From assembly GCF_001447195.1 (NCBI RefSeq), contig NZ_LFRI01000341.1:124001-188000 (forward strand): a DNA stretch of 64,000 nucleotides, in the 5' to 3' direction. This DNA comes from Aquabacterium parvum. GTDB lineage: Bacteria > Pseudomonadota > Gammaproteobacteria > Burkholderiales > Burkholderiaceae_C. The position numbers and the translations under genes are program-made. Shown here piece by piece: positions 1-8,737 of the stretch. Positions within the stretch are counted from its first letter, which is position 1. Each line of letters starts with the position of its first letter. The notes under the pieces were generated by a model. The model was not told the DNA's origin. It saw only the letters and a list, made by a program, of their open reading frames with translations, and did no database searches.

Positions 1-47
1 TCCTGGCAGCCAACAAGGCGGCCTGATCTCGATCGGTCCGTTCCGAG

Positions 48-82
48 AGGGGGCATCAGGGCAACCTGGTGCCCCTTGGTTT
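48..82 (+). terminator. Intrinsic terminator of an upstream gene lying outside the window
   Basis: A 13-bp stem (48-60 pairing with 65-77, two G-U wobbles) is closed by a GCAA tetraloop of the GNRA type and followed by a short T-rich stretch (TTGGTTTT). This is the usual shape of a Rho-independent terminator, although the T tract is interrupted. The gene it would end is left of the window. Nothing else recognisable lies in 1-170 apart from a weak TAAGAT -10-like box at 102-107. Confidence 0.55.
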
Positions 83-170
83 TCGTTCGAGCCCGCAGCG
101 ATAAGATCCTCCGCACATTCCAGCCTTTCAGAGAGACCGGCCCGGCCCACGCGACCAGGCCGACGCACCC

Positions 171-1064
171 ATGAGCAAGACCCCACACGGAGACGGCATT
201 GAATCGGCTGCGTGGCTTCGGCGAGCCACCGCTGTCCTGGCGGCAACGCTGTGCGGCCTGGGTGCCATTTTCTGGCTCGCCGCCAACTGGGCCGCGCTGG
301 CGCGCACCACGCAGTTCGGGCTGCTGCAGGCCTCGCTGCTCGCTGCCGGTGTCGTCGCCATGTGGCGTCCAGCTTGGCGCCCTGCATCCGCCTTGTTGCT
401 CTTTCTGCTCTCGGGTGGGCTGCTCGCGCACATCGGCCAGACCTACCAGACCGGCGCAGACCCCTGGCAGCTTTTCGCGCTGTGGGCCCTCCTGGGGCTG
501 CCCATGGCCTGGGGCACCCGCCACGACGCCACCTGGTCGGCCTGGGCCATGGTCGCCATGACCGCCGTGTCGCTGTGGCTGACGGCGAACACCGAAAGCG
601 CCTGGCTGGCCCGCGACCAGGACGTAGCCACCCACGTGCTGGCCTGGATCGCATCGGGCGTCATCGCGATCGGCCTGAGCTCCCCTGTGCGCCCGTGGAT
701 GGGCACCGGCGCCTGGAGCCAACGACTGGCCCTGACCCTGTTCACCATCGGCGTATCGAGCCATGCCGTCGCCAACTTGCTGGCCGACGGCGGCGTTCGG
801 GTCTACGGCCTGGGCTTGCTGGTGATGGGCGCGGGCGCGGGACTCTTGTCGCGCCCCCGCTGGTTCGACCTGTACGGCTTGAGCGTCCTGACCCTGGGGC
901 TCAATGTGTGTGTCGTGAGCGGACTGGGGCGCTGGTTGCTGGAAGGCACACGAGGGGATGCCTTGGGCGCCTGGTTGCTCCTGGGCCTGCTGGCAGCGGG
1001 CTTGCTGGGTGCCTCGGTGAAGGGCGTGATGCACATCGCGCGCGAGCACGGGGAACCAGCATGA
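171..1064 (+). CDS. DUF2157-family integral membrane protein
   Basis: A 297-residue polytopic inner-membrane protein. After a short cytoplasmic head (residues 1-15) it is an almost unbroken series of hydrophobic segments, roughly eight or nine helices, many containing Trp and Gly. The stretch around residues 20-45 (ATLCGLGAIFWLAANW) resembles the opening of DUF2157, a family of unknown function. Its stop overlaps the start of the next gene by four bases (ATGA), so the two are translationally coupled and probably work together. The start is the first ATG of the frame; no strong ribosome site is visible. No enzymatic motif is seen and I assign no function. Confidence 0.75.
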   Translation: MSKTPHGDGIESAAWLRRATAVLAATLCGLGAIFWLAANWAALARTTQFGLLQASLLAAGVVAMWRPAWRPASALLLFLLSGGLLAHIGQTYQTGADPWQLFALWALLGLPMAWGTRHDATWSAWAMVAMTAVSLWLTANTESAWLARDQDVATHVLAWIASGVIAIGLSSPVRPWMGTGAWSQRLALTLFTIGVSSHAVANLLADGGVRVYGLGLLVMGAGAGLLSRPRWFDLYGLSVLTLGLNVCVVSGLGRWLLEGTRGDALGAWLLLGLLAAGLLGASVKGVMHIAREHGEPA

Positions 1065-2623
1065 GCACACCCTCTCGCCCTTGGCCTGTCGTCCTGCTGA
1101 GCGCCCTCGGTGCATGGCTGGCAGCGATCCCCTTCTTCGCGGTGGCCGTCTTGTTGATGGAACCCCTGCTGCGCGAGCAGGAAGGCGCCTTGCTCGCCGG
1201 GTTGCTCATGCTGGCAGGTGCCCTGGCGCTGCTGCGCGCGCCCGCACGTTCGCTGTTCGTCGAAAACCTGGGCGTGCCCACCCTGCTCGCCGGCCTGACC
1301 TTGCTGGGCTGGGGCCTGAGCGCCCCACTGGGCTGGCAACCTGCCAGCGCCACCCTCGGTCTGATTGCCTTGGGCCTGGGGCCTGCGGTGCCACAAGCCT
1401 GGGTGCGCAACCTGCTGGGCGCGCTGGCCTGCCCATTGATGCTGGTGGCCTGCACGCAAGAGGCATGGTGGCGGGGTGACCGGGGGTGGTGGAGCCCATG
1501 GCTGACCTCGCACCTGGCGGTCGCCACCTGGCTGGGCTCTGTGGGGTGGTTGCGCCAGCGTGCCAGCACACACCCAGCGATCGCCGAAGCGGTCACCGAC
1601 CTGGGTAACGGCTGGATCGCCTCCGCGCTGCTGGCCCTGGCCTGGTGGTCGGGCTCCACTTTCGTGCTGAACGAGCCACTCAAACTCGATGGCGCTCCAG
1701 CGTCACTCAGCCTCCAGGCCTCGTGGACCTGGCGGGGCCTCGACTTGGGGTCGGTCACCGTCGCCCTGGCAGCCATGTGGTGGCTGGCCTCGCACCGGTC
1801 AGCTTGGCGTCAGGCCTGGTGCGCCGGCCTAGCGGCAGTGGCGTGCGGGCTGGCTGCATTCATGCCCGCGCTGGGCGGTGTGCTGCTGGTGGCCGCCGCC
1901 TGCCTGACCACCCGGCGTCCGCGCATGGCCACCTGGGCCGGCGTCGTGGCGCTCTGGACACTCGGTGCCTTCTATCACCAGCTCGCCTGGCCCCTGGCCA
2001 CCAAGGCCTTGGTGCTGTGCGGCGCCGGCGTGCTGCTGGGCGTGATCGCGGCCTGGGGCCAGCGCGCCGCCGGCAGCGAGGCAACGGGGGAGCACGCAAA
2101 CACGTCCGCCCATTCAGCTCCCCTTGCCAGCCCACTCGCAGCGGGTGGTCACCGCCGCGCGGCCTTGGCGCTGGGCTCGGTGGCGATGCTGCTGGTGGCC
2201 AACATCGCGATCTGGCAAAACGAGGCCCTCATCCGCGATGGGCGCCCGGTCTACGTGGCGCTCGCCCCGGTTGACCCGCGCTCACTGATGCAAGGGGATT
2301 ACATGGCCCTGCGCTTCGCCACCGACCGCGTGCCCGTCACCGCGTCGGCCGATCGCTCACCCGTGTACCTGGTGTTCAGGGTCGACCCACGCGGCGTCGC
2401 CACCGCCTTGCGCCAGCACCGAGGCGAGGCCCTTCAGCCTGACGAACTGATCATGCGCATGCGCCGTCAACACGGCAACTGGCTGCTCGTGACCGATGCC
2501 TTCCACTTCAAGGAAGGCGAAGCCCAGCGCTGGTCCGCCGCCCGCTTTGGCGAGTTCCGCGTCGAGCCCGGTGGACGGGCCTTGCTGGTCGGCCTGAGGG
2601 GCCCGAAGCTGGAGTCCCTTTGA
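1061..2623 (+). CDS. DUF4401 / GDYXXLXY domain membrane protein
   Basis: A 520-residue protein with two parts. Residues 1 to about 350 are a run of hydrophobic helices like DUF4401. After a polar linker and one more helix (about 363-385) comes a soluble C-terminal domain carrying GDYMALRF at residues 412-419. This is the signature of the GDYXXLXY family, with Phe in place of the final Tyr. In many bacteria the two domains are separate neighbouring genes; here they form one chain. The ATGA overlap with the DUF2157 gene supports a joint membrane complex. The true start is the ATG at 1061, although the reading frame stays open far upstream. Function is unknown; a periplasmic or envelope role is only inference. 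Confidence 0.75.
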   Translation: MSTPSRPWPVVLLSALGAWLAAIPFFAVAVLLMEPLLREQEGALLAGLLMLAGALALLRAPARSLFVENLGVPTLLAGLTLLGWGLSAPLGWQPASATLGLIALGLGPAVPQAWVRNLLGALACPLMLVACTQEAWWRGDRGWWSPWLTSHLAVATWLGSVGWLRQRASTHPAIAEAVTDLGNGWIASALLALAWWSGSTFVLNEPLKLDGAPASLSLQASWTWRGLDLGSVTVALAAMWWLASHRSAWRQAWCAGLAAVACGLAAFMPALGGVLLVAAACLTTRRPRMATWAGVVALWTLGAFYHQLAWPLATKALVLCGAGVLLGVIAAWGQRAAGSEATGEHANTSAHSAPLASPLAAGGHRRAALALGSVAMLLVANIAIWQNEALIRDGRPVYVALAPVDPRSLMQGDYMALRFATDRVPVTASADRSPVYLVFRVDPRGVATALRQHRGEALQPDELIMRMRRQHGNWLLVTDAFHFKEGEAQRWSAARFGEFRVEPGGRALLVGLRGPKLESL

Positions 2624-2711
2624 AGCATCAGCCACCGACACACCGACCAACAAACCAGCGAAAATCCGGCGTGAAGACGCCGCCTCCTCCTCTCGAACCT
2701 CATCCGTGACC

Positions 2712-3899
2712 ATGGCCCACCCCGCACAAGTGAAGATCCCTGCCACCTACATCCGTGGCGGCACCAGCAAAGGCGTCTTCTTCCGCCTTCAAGACCTGCC
2801 TGCCAGCTGCCAGCAGCCAGGCGAAGCGCGCGACAAGCTGTTCATGCGGGTCATCGGCAGCCCCGACCCCTACGCCGCGCACATCGACGGCATGGGGGGT
2901 GCCACCTCGAGCACGAGCAAGTGCGTGATCCTGTCCAAGTCCAGCGTGCCCGACCACGATGTGGACTACCTCTACGGCCAGGTCTCCATCGACAAGGTCT
3001 TCGTGGACTGGTCGGGCAACTGCGGCAACCTCTCCACCGCCGCCGGTGCCTTCGCCATCCACGCCGGCCTGGTCGATGCGGCCCGCATTCCTGAAAATGG
3101 CGTGGCCGTGGTCCGCATCTGGCAGGCCAACATCCAGAAAACCATCATCGCCCACGTGCCCGTGACCAACGGTCAGGTGCAGGAAACCGGTGACTTCGAG
3201 CTCGACGGCGTGACCTTCCCCGCCGCCGAGATCGTGCTCGAGTTCATGGACCCGTCGGACGACGGCGACGAGGGTGGCTCGATGTTCCCCACCGGCAACC
3301 TGGTCGATGACCTGGAAGTCCAGGGCCTGGGCACTTTCAAGGCCACCATGATCACGGCGGGCATCCCCACCGTGTTCGTCAACGCGAAGGACATCGGCTA
3401 CACCGGCACCGAACTGCGCGAACAAATCAACACCGACCCCGAAGCACTCAAGCGCTTCGAAGCCATCCGCGTGGCCGGCGCCCTGCGCATGGGCCTGATC
3501 AAGACGCCCGAAGAAGCAGCCACCCGCCAGCACACACCCAAGATCGCCTTCGTGGCACCGCCCACCACCTACACGGCATCGAGCGGCAAAACCATCGCAG
3601 CCGCCGACGTGGACCTGCTGGTGCGCGCCCTCTCGATGGGCAAGCTGCACCACGCCATGATGGGCACCTGCGCGGTGGCCATCGGCACGGCAGCGGCCAT
3701 CCCCGGCACCCTGGTCAACCAGGCGGCCGGCGGCGGCGAGCGTGAGGCGGTGCGCTTCGGCCACCCTTCGGGCACCCTCCGTGTGGGCGCTCAGGCCAAA
3801 CAGGTCAATGGCCAGTGGACCGTCACCAAAGCCATCATGAGCCGCAGCGCCCGCATCCTGATGGAAGGCTGGGTGCGCGTGCCCGGTGACGCGTTCTGA
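2712..3899 (+). CDS. prpF: PrpF, 2-methylaconitate cis-trans isomerase
   Basis: A 395-residue protein of the PrpF family (DapF-like fold), which isomerises 2-methylaconitate in the methylcitrate cycle for propionate. The N-terminal RGGTSKGVFF motif, the following DGMGGATSSTSK block, DWSGNCGNLS with its Cys, and the C-terminal GGGEREAVRFGHPSG block are all present, and length is normal. PrpF normally works with AcnD and is encoded beside prpC and acnD. Here it stands alone before a small secreted protein and acnB. A GTG six bases upstream (2706) is an alternative start. A small CGGCGT-GAAG-ACGCCG hairpin lies at 2667-2682 in the leader. A related tautomerase activity (GalD type) cannot be ruled out from sequence alone. 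Confidence 0.9.
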   Translation: MAHPAQVKIPATYIRGGTSKGVFFRLQDLPASCQQPGEARDKLFMRVIGSPDPYAAHIDGMGGATSSTSKCVILSKSSVPDHDVDYLYGQVSIDKVFVDWSGNCGNLSTAAGAFAIHAGLVDAARIPENGVAVVRIWQANIQKTIIAHVPVTNGQVQETGDFELDGVTFPAAEIVLEFMDPSDDGDEGGSMFPTGNLVDDLEVQGLGTFKATMITAGIPTVFVNAKDIGYTGTELREQINTDPEALKRFEAIRVAGALRMGLIKTPEEAATRQHTPKIAFVAPPTTYTASSGKTIAAADVDLLVRALSMGKLHHAMMGTCAVAIGTAAAIPGTLVNQAAGGGEREAVRFGHPSGTLRVGAQAKQVNGQWTVTKAIMSRSARILMEGWVRVPGDAF

Positions 3900-3980
3900 G
3901 GTGAACACCGCAAGCGAGCCGGGCAACACGTCACGGCGCGCTCAGGGGCCGAAATCTTCACTACGAACTGACACATCCAC

Positions 3981-4058
3981 GGGGTGTTTTCTTCCCCACA
4001 CCCCCATGGATCGGTGGCAAGATGAAGGATCCGGCGCCCCTGGCGCCTCCCGGATTTT
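3981..4058 (+). terminator. Two hairpins between prpF and the MliC-like gene
   Basis: The first hairpin pairs GGGGTGT (3981-3987) with ACACCCC (3998-4004). The second pairs ATCCGG (4029-4034) with CCGGAT (4050-4055), continues inward as GCGCC/GGCGC with a small bulge, and is followed by TTTT. The second has terminator shape but ends only nine bases before the next start codon (4065). It may end prpF transcripts or act as a leader structure for the following gene. No other gene lies in 3900-4064. Confidence 0.4.
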
Positions 4059-4064
4059 CACAGC

Positions 4065-4610
4065 ATGAACGCATCCAAGCTCGCTCGCCGCACCCAGCGC
4101 ACCCGCACCCTGGCCTTGTCCGCAGGCTTGGTGATCGGCATGGCCGCTGCAGCCATTGCCCCCCAACTGGTCCACGCCTCCAACGCCGTCAAAGCCTCCA
4201 AGTCGGTCATCAAAGGCGCGGCTCAGCCCGTTGAAAAGCCCTTGCAGCTGGCTGCGGCCACGCCCGAACAAATGGCGGCGCAAGAGCGCGTGCTCACCGG
4301 CTCGTACAACTGCGAGTTCGGCCAGCACATCTTGGTGCGTCACAACGAGGCCAACCCTGGCTACGTCGACCTGACCCTGGGCAAACAAAAGTGGCTGATG
4401 AAGCCGGTGCTGTCGGCCACCGGCGCCACCCGCCTCGAAGACGTGCGCGGCCAGGCCCTGCTGGTGCAGATCCTGACCAAATCCATGGTGCTCGACACCC
4501 GGACCGGCAAGCGCCTGGTGGACGCCTGCGTGCACGAGGTGCAGCGCAAGGCCGAGGCCGATCTGGGGGCCCAGCCAGCCCGCGCGTCCATCTTCGACGC
4601 CCCGCGCTGA
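4065..4610 (+). CDS. Small secreted protein, MliC-like
   Basis: A 181-residue protein with a basic head (RRTQRTR) and hydrophobic segment ending in an alanine-type signal cleavage site near residue 38 (VHA). The mature part from about residue 78 contains SYNCEF, a strand-rich stretch, and a second Cys near residue 158 (VDAC). This layout resembles the MliC family of C-type lysozyme inhibitors (short barrel, YxC start, C-terminal Cys), but the match is by eye and weak. No lipobox Cys follows the signal, so it should be soluble in the periplasm. It sits between prpF and acnB, with which I see no functional link. Confidence 0.6.
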   Translation: MNASKLARRTQRTRTLALSAGLVIGMAAAAIAPQLVHASNAVKASKSVIKGAAQPVEKPLQLAAATPEQMAAQERVLTGSYNCEFGQHILVRHNEANPGYVDLTLGKQKWLMKPVLSATGATRLEDVRGQALLVQILTKSMVLDTRTGKRLVDACVHEVQRKAEADLGAQPARASIFDAPR

Positions 4611-4630
4611 AAAATCCCCCTCATTCGTCG

Positions 4631-4752
4631 CATGAAGTCCATTGATTTCATGCGGTCGTGGTGACATTCACCGCGGTGTAGGCGAAAATAGCAGGCTGCA
4701 CGGAAATTGCATTTCCATGTGGTTGGAACGCTTGATTCGCCCCACCGCGGTG
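4631..4752. promoter_or_regulatory. acnB upstream region with repeated palindromes
   Basis: The 204-base gap before acnB holds three symmetric elements: CATGAA-N10-TTCATG at 4631-4652, and two identical perfect 10-bp palindromes CACCGCGGTG at 4669-4678 and 4743-4752, 74 bp apart. AT-rich stretches between the palindromes (GAAAATAG near 4684, TTGCATTTCC near 4707) could be promoter parts. Two exact copies flanking the likely promoter suggest binding of a dimeric regulator. Which protein binds is unknown. Confidence 0.45.
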
Positions 4753-4814
4753 ATTTTTTGTGCGCCACCCACGTGTCTGACACGTTTTTTGCCCATCCCA
4801 ACCAGGTGAACACC

Positions 4815-7409
4815 ATGTTGCAAGCCTATCGCCAACACGTTGCCGAACGCGCCGCCCTTGGCATCCCCCCTCTGGCCCTGTCGGCCACCCAAGTGGCCGA
4901 GCTGATCGAGCTGATCAAGAACCCGCCCGCTGGCGAAGACGCCTTCCTGCTGGACCTGTTGACCCACCGCGTTCCCCCCGGCGTGGACGACGCTGCCAAG
5001 GTCAAGGCTTCCTTCCTGTCGGCCGTGGCTCACGGTGATGTCGCCGTCAAGCTGATCTCCAAGGCCAAGGCCACCGAGCTGCTGGGCACCATGGTGGGCG
5101 GCTACAACGTCAAGCCCCTGATCGACCTGCTGTCCGACGCCGAAGTCGGCGGTGTGGCCGCTGACGCCCTGAAGAAGACCCTGCTGATGTTCGACGCGTT
5201 CCATGACGTGTCCGAGCTGTGCAAGGCCGGCAACGCCAACGCCAAGGCCGTGATGCAGTCGTGGGCCGACGCCGAGTGGTTCACCAGCCGCCCGCCCGTC
5301 GCCAAGAAGATCACCGTGACCGTGTTCAAGGTGCCTGGCGAGACCAACACCGACGACCTGTCGCCCGCTCCGGACGCCTGGAGCCGCCCTGACATCCCGA
5401 TGCACTATCTGGCGATGCTCAAGAACACCCGTCCCGACGCGGCCTTCAAGCCCGAAGAAGACGGCAAGCGCGGCCCGATGCAGTTCATCGAAGACCTCAA
5501 GAAGAAGGGCAACCTGGTCGCCTACGTCGGCGACGTGGTCGGCACCGGTTCTTCGCGCAAGTCGGCCACCAACAGCGTGATCTGGGCCACCGGCGAAGAC
5601 ATCCCCTTCGTGCCCAACAAGCGCTTCGGCGGCGTGACCCTGGGCGGCAAGATCGCTCCCATCTTCTTCAACACGCAGGAAGACTCCGGCTCGCTGCCCA
5701 TCGAAGTGGACGTGTCCAACTTCGAAATGGGTGACGTGATCGACATCTACCCGTACGACGGCAAGATCGAAAAGAACGGCGCCGAAGCCGCCAAGTTCGA
5801 ACTCAAGTCGCAAGTGCTGCTCGACGAAGTGCAAGCCGGCGGCCGCATCAACCTGATCATCGGCCGCTCGCTGACCGGCAAGGCCCGTGAGTTCCTGGGC
5901 CTGCCCGCTTCCACCGCCTTCCGCCTGCCCCAGGCCCCGGCCGACAGCGGCAAGGGCTTCACCCTGGCCCAGAAGATGGTCGGCCGCGCCTGTGGTCTGC
6001 CCGAAGGCCAAGGCGTGCGCCCCGGCACCTACTGCGAGCCGAAGATGACCACCGTGGGTTCGCAAGACACCACCGGTCCGATGACCCGTGACGAGCTGAA
6101 GGACCTGGCTTGCCTGGGCTTCTCCGCTGACCTGGTCATGCAATCGTTCTGCCACACGGCCGCTTACCCCAAGCCCGTGGACGTGAAGATGCACCGCGAG
6201 CTGCCCGCCTTCATCAGCAACCGCGGCGGCGTGGCCCTGCGTCCGGGCGACGGTGTGATCCACTCGTGGCTGAACCGCCTGCTGCTGCCCGACACCGTCG
6301 GCACCGGTGGCGACTCGCACACCCGCTTCCCGATCGGCATCTCCTTCCCCGCTGGTTCGGGCCTGGTCGCCTTCGGCGCTGCCACGGGCGTGATGCCCCT
6401 GGACATGCCCGAATCCGTGCTGGTTCGCTTCAAGGGCAAGATGCAGCCTGGCGTCACCCTGCGTGACCTGGTGCATGCCATCCCCCTGTACGCCATCAAG
6501 GCCGGTCTGCTGACCGTGGCCAAGGCCGGCAAGAAGAACATCTTCTCGGGCCGCGTGCTGGAAATCGAAGGCCTGCCTGACTTGAAGGTCGAGCAAGCGT
6601 TCGAGCTGTCCGACGCCTCCGCTGAGCGCTCTGCCGCCGGTTGCACCATCAAGCTGAACAAGGAACCGGTTGCCGAGTACCTGAAGTCGAACATCGTTCT
6701 GATGAAGAACATGATCGCCAACGGTTACGCCGACGCCCGCACCCTGCAGCGCCGCATCGAAGCCCAGGAAGCCTGGCTGGCCAACCCGCAACTGCTGGAA
6801 GCCGACAAGGACGCCGAGTACGCCGCCGTCATCGAGATCGACCTGGCCGACATCAAGGAGCCGATCGTCTGCTGCCCGAACGACCCGGACGACGCCAAGT
6901 TCCTGTCCGAAGTCGCCGGCACCAAGATCGACGAAGCCTTCATCGGTTCGTGCATGACCAACATCGGCCACTTCCGTGCCGCTGGCAAGGTGCTCGAAGG
7001 CAAGAAGGACCTGCCGGTTCGCCTGTGGGTGGCCCCGCCCACCAAGATGGACGCCGCCGAGCTGACCAAGGAAGGCTTCTACAACACCTTCGGCCAAGCC
7101 GGTGCCCGCACCGAAATGCCGGGCTGCTCGCTGTGCATGGGCAACCAGGCTCAGATCAAGGAAGGCTCGACCTGCATCTCGACCTCGACCCGCAACTTCC
7201 CGAACCGCCTGGGCAAGAACACCAATGTGTTCCTGGGCTCTGCGGAACTGGCTGCTGTGGCATCGAAGCTGGGCCGCCTGCCCACACCAGCCGAGTACAT
7301 GGCTGAAACCGGCGTGGTCACGGCCAACGCCGACTCGATCTACAAGTACATGAACTTCAACCAGATTGAAGAGTACGTGGAGACCGCCAAGGGCGTGACG
7401 GCCGCCTGA
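4815..7409 (+). CDS. acnB: Aconitate hydratase B / 2-methylisocitrate dehydratase
   Basis: An 864-residue AcnB, close to the 865 of the E. coli enzyme. It interconverts citrate and isocitrate in the TCA cycle and, in several bacteria, hydrates 2-methylaconitate to 2-methylisocitrate. The N-terminal HEAT-like domain (starting MLQAYRQHV) and swivel domain (with [10 protein letters not shown]) come before the catalytic domains, the order specific to AcnB. The [4Fe-4S] ligands are visible as [10 protein letters not shown] and the CSLC pair near residue 770. An open frame runs upstream, but the family start and the ATG at 4815 agree. The gene is followed by a strong bidirectional terminator. The prpF gene upstream suits a methylcitrate-cycle link. 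Confidence 0.97.
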   Translation: MLQAYRQHVAERAALGIPPLALSATQVAELIELIKNPPAGEDAFLLDLLTHRVPPGVDDAAKVKASFLSAVAHGDVAVKLISKAKATELLGTMVGGYNVKPLIDLLSDAEVGGVAADALKKTLLMFDAFHDVSELCKAGNANAKAVMQSWADAEWFTSRPPVAKKITVTVFKVPGETNTDDLSPAPDAWSRPDIPMHYLAMLKNTRPDAAFKPEEDGKRGPMQFIEDLKKKGNLVAYVGDVVGTGSSRKSATNSVIWATGEDIPFVPNKRFGGVTLGGKIAPIFFNTQEDSGSLPIEVDVSNFEMGDVIDIYPYDGKIEKNGAEAAKFELKSQVLLDEVQAGGRINLIIGRSLTGKAREFLGLPASTAFRLPQAPADSGKGFTLAQKMVGRACGLPEGQGVRPGTYCEPKMTTVGSQDTTGPMTRDELKDLACLGFSADLVMQSFCHTAAYPKPVDVKMHRELPAFISNRGGVALRPGDGVIHSWLNRLLLPDTVGTGGDSHTRFPIGISFPAGSGLVAFGAATGVMPLDMPESVLVRFKGKMQPGVTLRDLVHAIPLYAIKAGLLTVAKAGKKNIFSGRVLEIEGLPDLKVEQAFELSDASAERSAAGCTIKLNKEPVAEYLKSNIVLMKNMIANGYADARTLQRRIEAQEAWLANPQLLEADKDAEYAAVIEIDLADIKEPIVCCPNDPDDAKFLSEVAGTKIDEAFIGSCMTNIGHFRAAGKVLEGKKDLPVRLWVAPPTKMDAAELTKEGFYNTFGQAGARTEMPGCSLCMGNQAQIKEGSTCISTSTRNFPNRLGKNTNVFLGSAELAAVASKLGRLPTPAEYMAETGVVTANADSIYKYMNFNQIEEYVETAKGVTAA

Positions 7410-7455
7410 GCTCGCTCAGCGCCTGGGGCCTGACTGGCAACGGTTGGGCACCTTG

Positions 7456-7491
7456 ACGAAAAACCCGCCCGGGCAACCTGGCGGGTTTTTT
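7456..7491. terminator. Bidirectional intrinsic terminator
   Basis: AAAACCCGCC and GGCGGGTTTT form a ten-pair stem around a short loop, followed on the plus strand by a run of six T and on the minus strand by five. It ends acnB and also the converging CxxC-cluster gene. Confidence 0.85.
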
Positions 7492-7535
7492 CATGCTCGC
7501 GCGAGACGCCCCGGGCGACTGCGCCGGGGGCAAGA

Positions 7536-7847
7536 TCAGGTCTGCAGCCCGTGCTGTGCCCGCGCCTTGCGGCATTGCTCGTCGCCCACCTGCACCTCCC
7601 GGCAGGTCGACGAACGCAGCGGATGGATGCGGCAGGCCACGTGCCGACCCAGTTCGCCCTCCAGCGCCACGCAGCGCACGGGCTTGACCCCTGTGCCCAC
7701 CATGCAGCGCAAAGTCGGGCTCACAGGCTGGGTCAGGCCCACGGGCACGGTGCCGCCGGGCGCGTCATCGGCTTCGGCCCAGTAAAAGGACACGCGAAAC
7801 GTCGCGCAGCACGCACCACAGGCCTGACAGTCCCAGTCAGGCGTCAT
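7536..7847 (-). CDS. YkgJ-family cysteine cluster protein
   Basis: A 103-residue protein beginning MTPDWDCQACGACC, which gives the CxxCxxCC cluster typical of the YkgJ/UPF0153 family of putative Fe-S or zinc binding proteins. Further cysteines occur in the second half (LRCMVG, VRCVAL, ACRIHP, TCREV), as in the family. The start at 7847 places the cysteine cluster at the N-terminus as in relatives; an in-frame ATG at 7859 is possible. It lies 59 bases downstream of the isomerase gene on the same strand, so the two may be co-transcribed. Molecular function in the family is not established. Confidence 0.8.
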   Translation of the reverse strand: MTPDWDCQACGACCATFRVSFYWAEADDAPGGTVPVGLTQPVSPTLRCMVGTGVKPVRCVALEGELGRHVACRIHPLRSSTCREVQVGDEQCRKARAQHGLQT

Positions 7848-7906
7848 CGCCGCCACCATCCAGGGTCCTGGCCATGTTGCGCAGTCGGCACCCACCAGCC
7901 CTGGGC

Positions 7907-8509
7907 TCAGAACCCACCGCGCTCCAGCCAGGCTTCGAGCATGTCGAAGCGGTCGAAGCCCCAGAAGGGCTCGCCATCGACGATGACGAAGGGGCTGCCG
8001 AATACGCCACGCGCCTCGGCCGCACCCACCTCATGCTTGAGCTGGTCCTTGACGGCCGGGTCGGCCATGCCCTCGGCGATCGCGTCGGCATCAAGGCCAA
8101 TGCCCTTGGCCACGGCGCACACCACATCGGCCTCACCGATGTTCTGCCCCTCGACATAGCAGGCGCGGTATAGCGCCAGGGTCAGGTCCTTGGCGGCCTG
8201 CTCGTTGCTGCGCGCCACGAACAGCACCGCGCGCGAGGCATGGTGCGAAGCAATCGGGAAAACAGAGGGCATCTTGAACGGGATGCCCGTCAGGCGCGAG
8301 ATGCGCTCCCAGTCGCGCTTGACGTAGTCACGCTTGAGCGGCACCTGTGTCAGCGGCAACACGCCCGTGCTCTTGAAGATCACGCCCAGCAACAAGGGGT
8401 GCCAGTCCACCGTGCGGCCATGGCGCTGTGCCAGGGCCTCGATGCGTTCGGCCGCGAAGTAACCGTAGGGAGAAGAGAACTCGAAATAGAAGTCGATGGC
8501 AGCAGGCAT
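7907..8509 (-). CDS. 2-hydroxychromene-2-carboxylate isomerase / DsbA-fold oxidoreductase
   Basis: A 200-residue protein of the kappa-GST/DsbA fold. The start MPAAIDFYFEFSSPYGYF carries the family SPY motif with the serine that binds glutathione in NahD-type isomerases. The C-terminal GVFGSPFVIVDGEPFWG block is the thioredoxin-fold cis-Pro region. There is no CxxC, so a thiol redox role is unlikely and glutathione-dependent isomerase or transferase activity is more probable. No naphthalene or other aromatic pathway genes lie nearby, so the substrate is unknown. A long open frame continues upstream to 9103, but it is antisense to the TetR gene and lacks family similarity before 8509. Confidence 0.85.
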   Translation of the reverse strand: MPAAIDFYFEFSSPYGYFAAERIEALAQRHGRTVDWHPLLLGVIFKSTGVLPLTQVPLKRDYVKRDWERISRLTGIPFKMPSVFPIASHHASRAVLFVARSNEQAAKDLTLALYRACYVEGQNIGEADVVCAVAKGIGLDADAIAEGMADPAVKDQLKHEVGAAEARGVFGSPFVIVDGEPFWGFDRFDMLEAWLERGGF

Positions 8510-8737
8510 GGGCTCTGGCTCGATACAAGGCCGTGGGGCCGTCAGCCTAGCATGAAGGTCACGCCCCATTGGGAAGCGACGGTGTCCTCTTCTCACCCCT
8601 GCGAGAGCAGGCCGCCCGGCTGACTGCAACAAACCCACGCAACACCCTATTCCGATTCGATCATCGTTGCGCGATATTCGGGAAACAAAAGATTTCAGTT
8701 TGCCAGGCTGCCGCAAAGCAGCAGGCCCCGACACACG

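Noticed and set aside
212-1060. An 803-codon reading of the second gene starting at 212
   Set aside because: The extra part lies over the DUF2157 gene in another frame and is Arg/Ala/Pro-rich noise; ATG at 1061 with ATGA overlap is the real start.
4668-7097. An 809-codon open frame antisense to acnB
   Set aside because: It is the mirror of a GC-rich, strongly biased coding sequence, shows no domain, and is His/Gly/Val/Asp-rich in the way such shadows are. The sense gene is certain.
8641-8690. TetR operator in the isomerase/TetR gap
   Set aside because: Only an imperfect TTCCGA...TTCGGGAA symmetry is visible, too weak to call.
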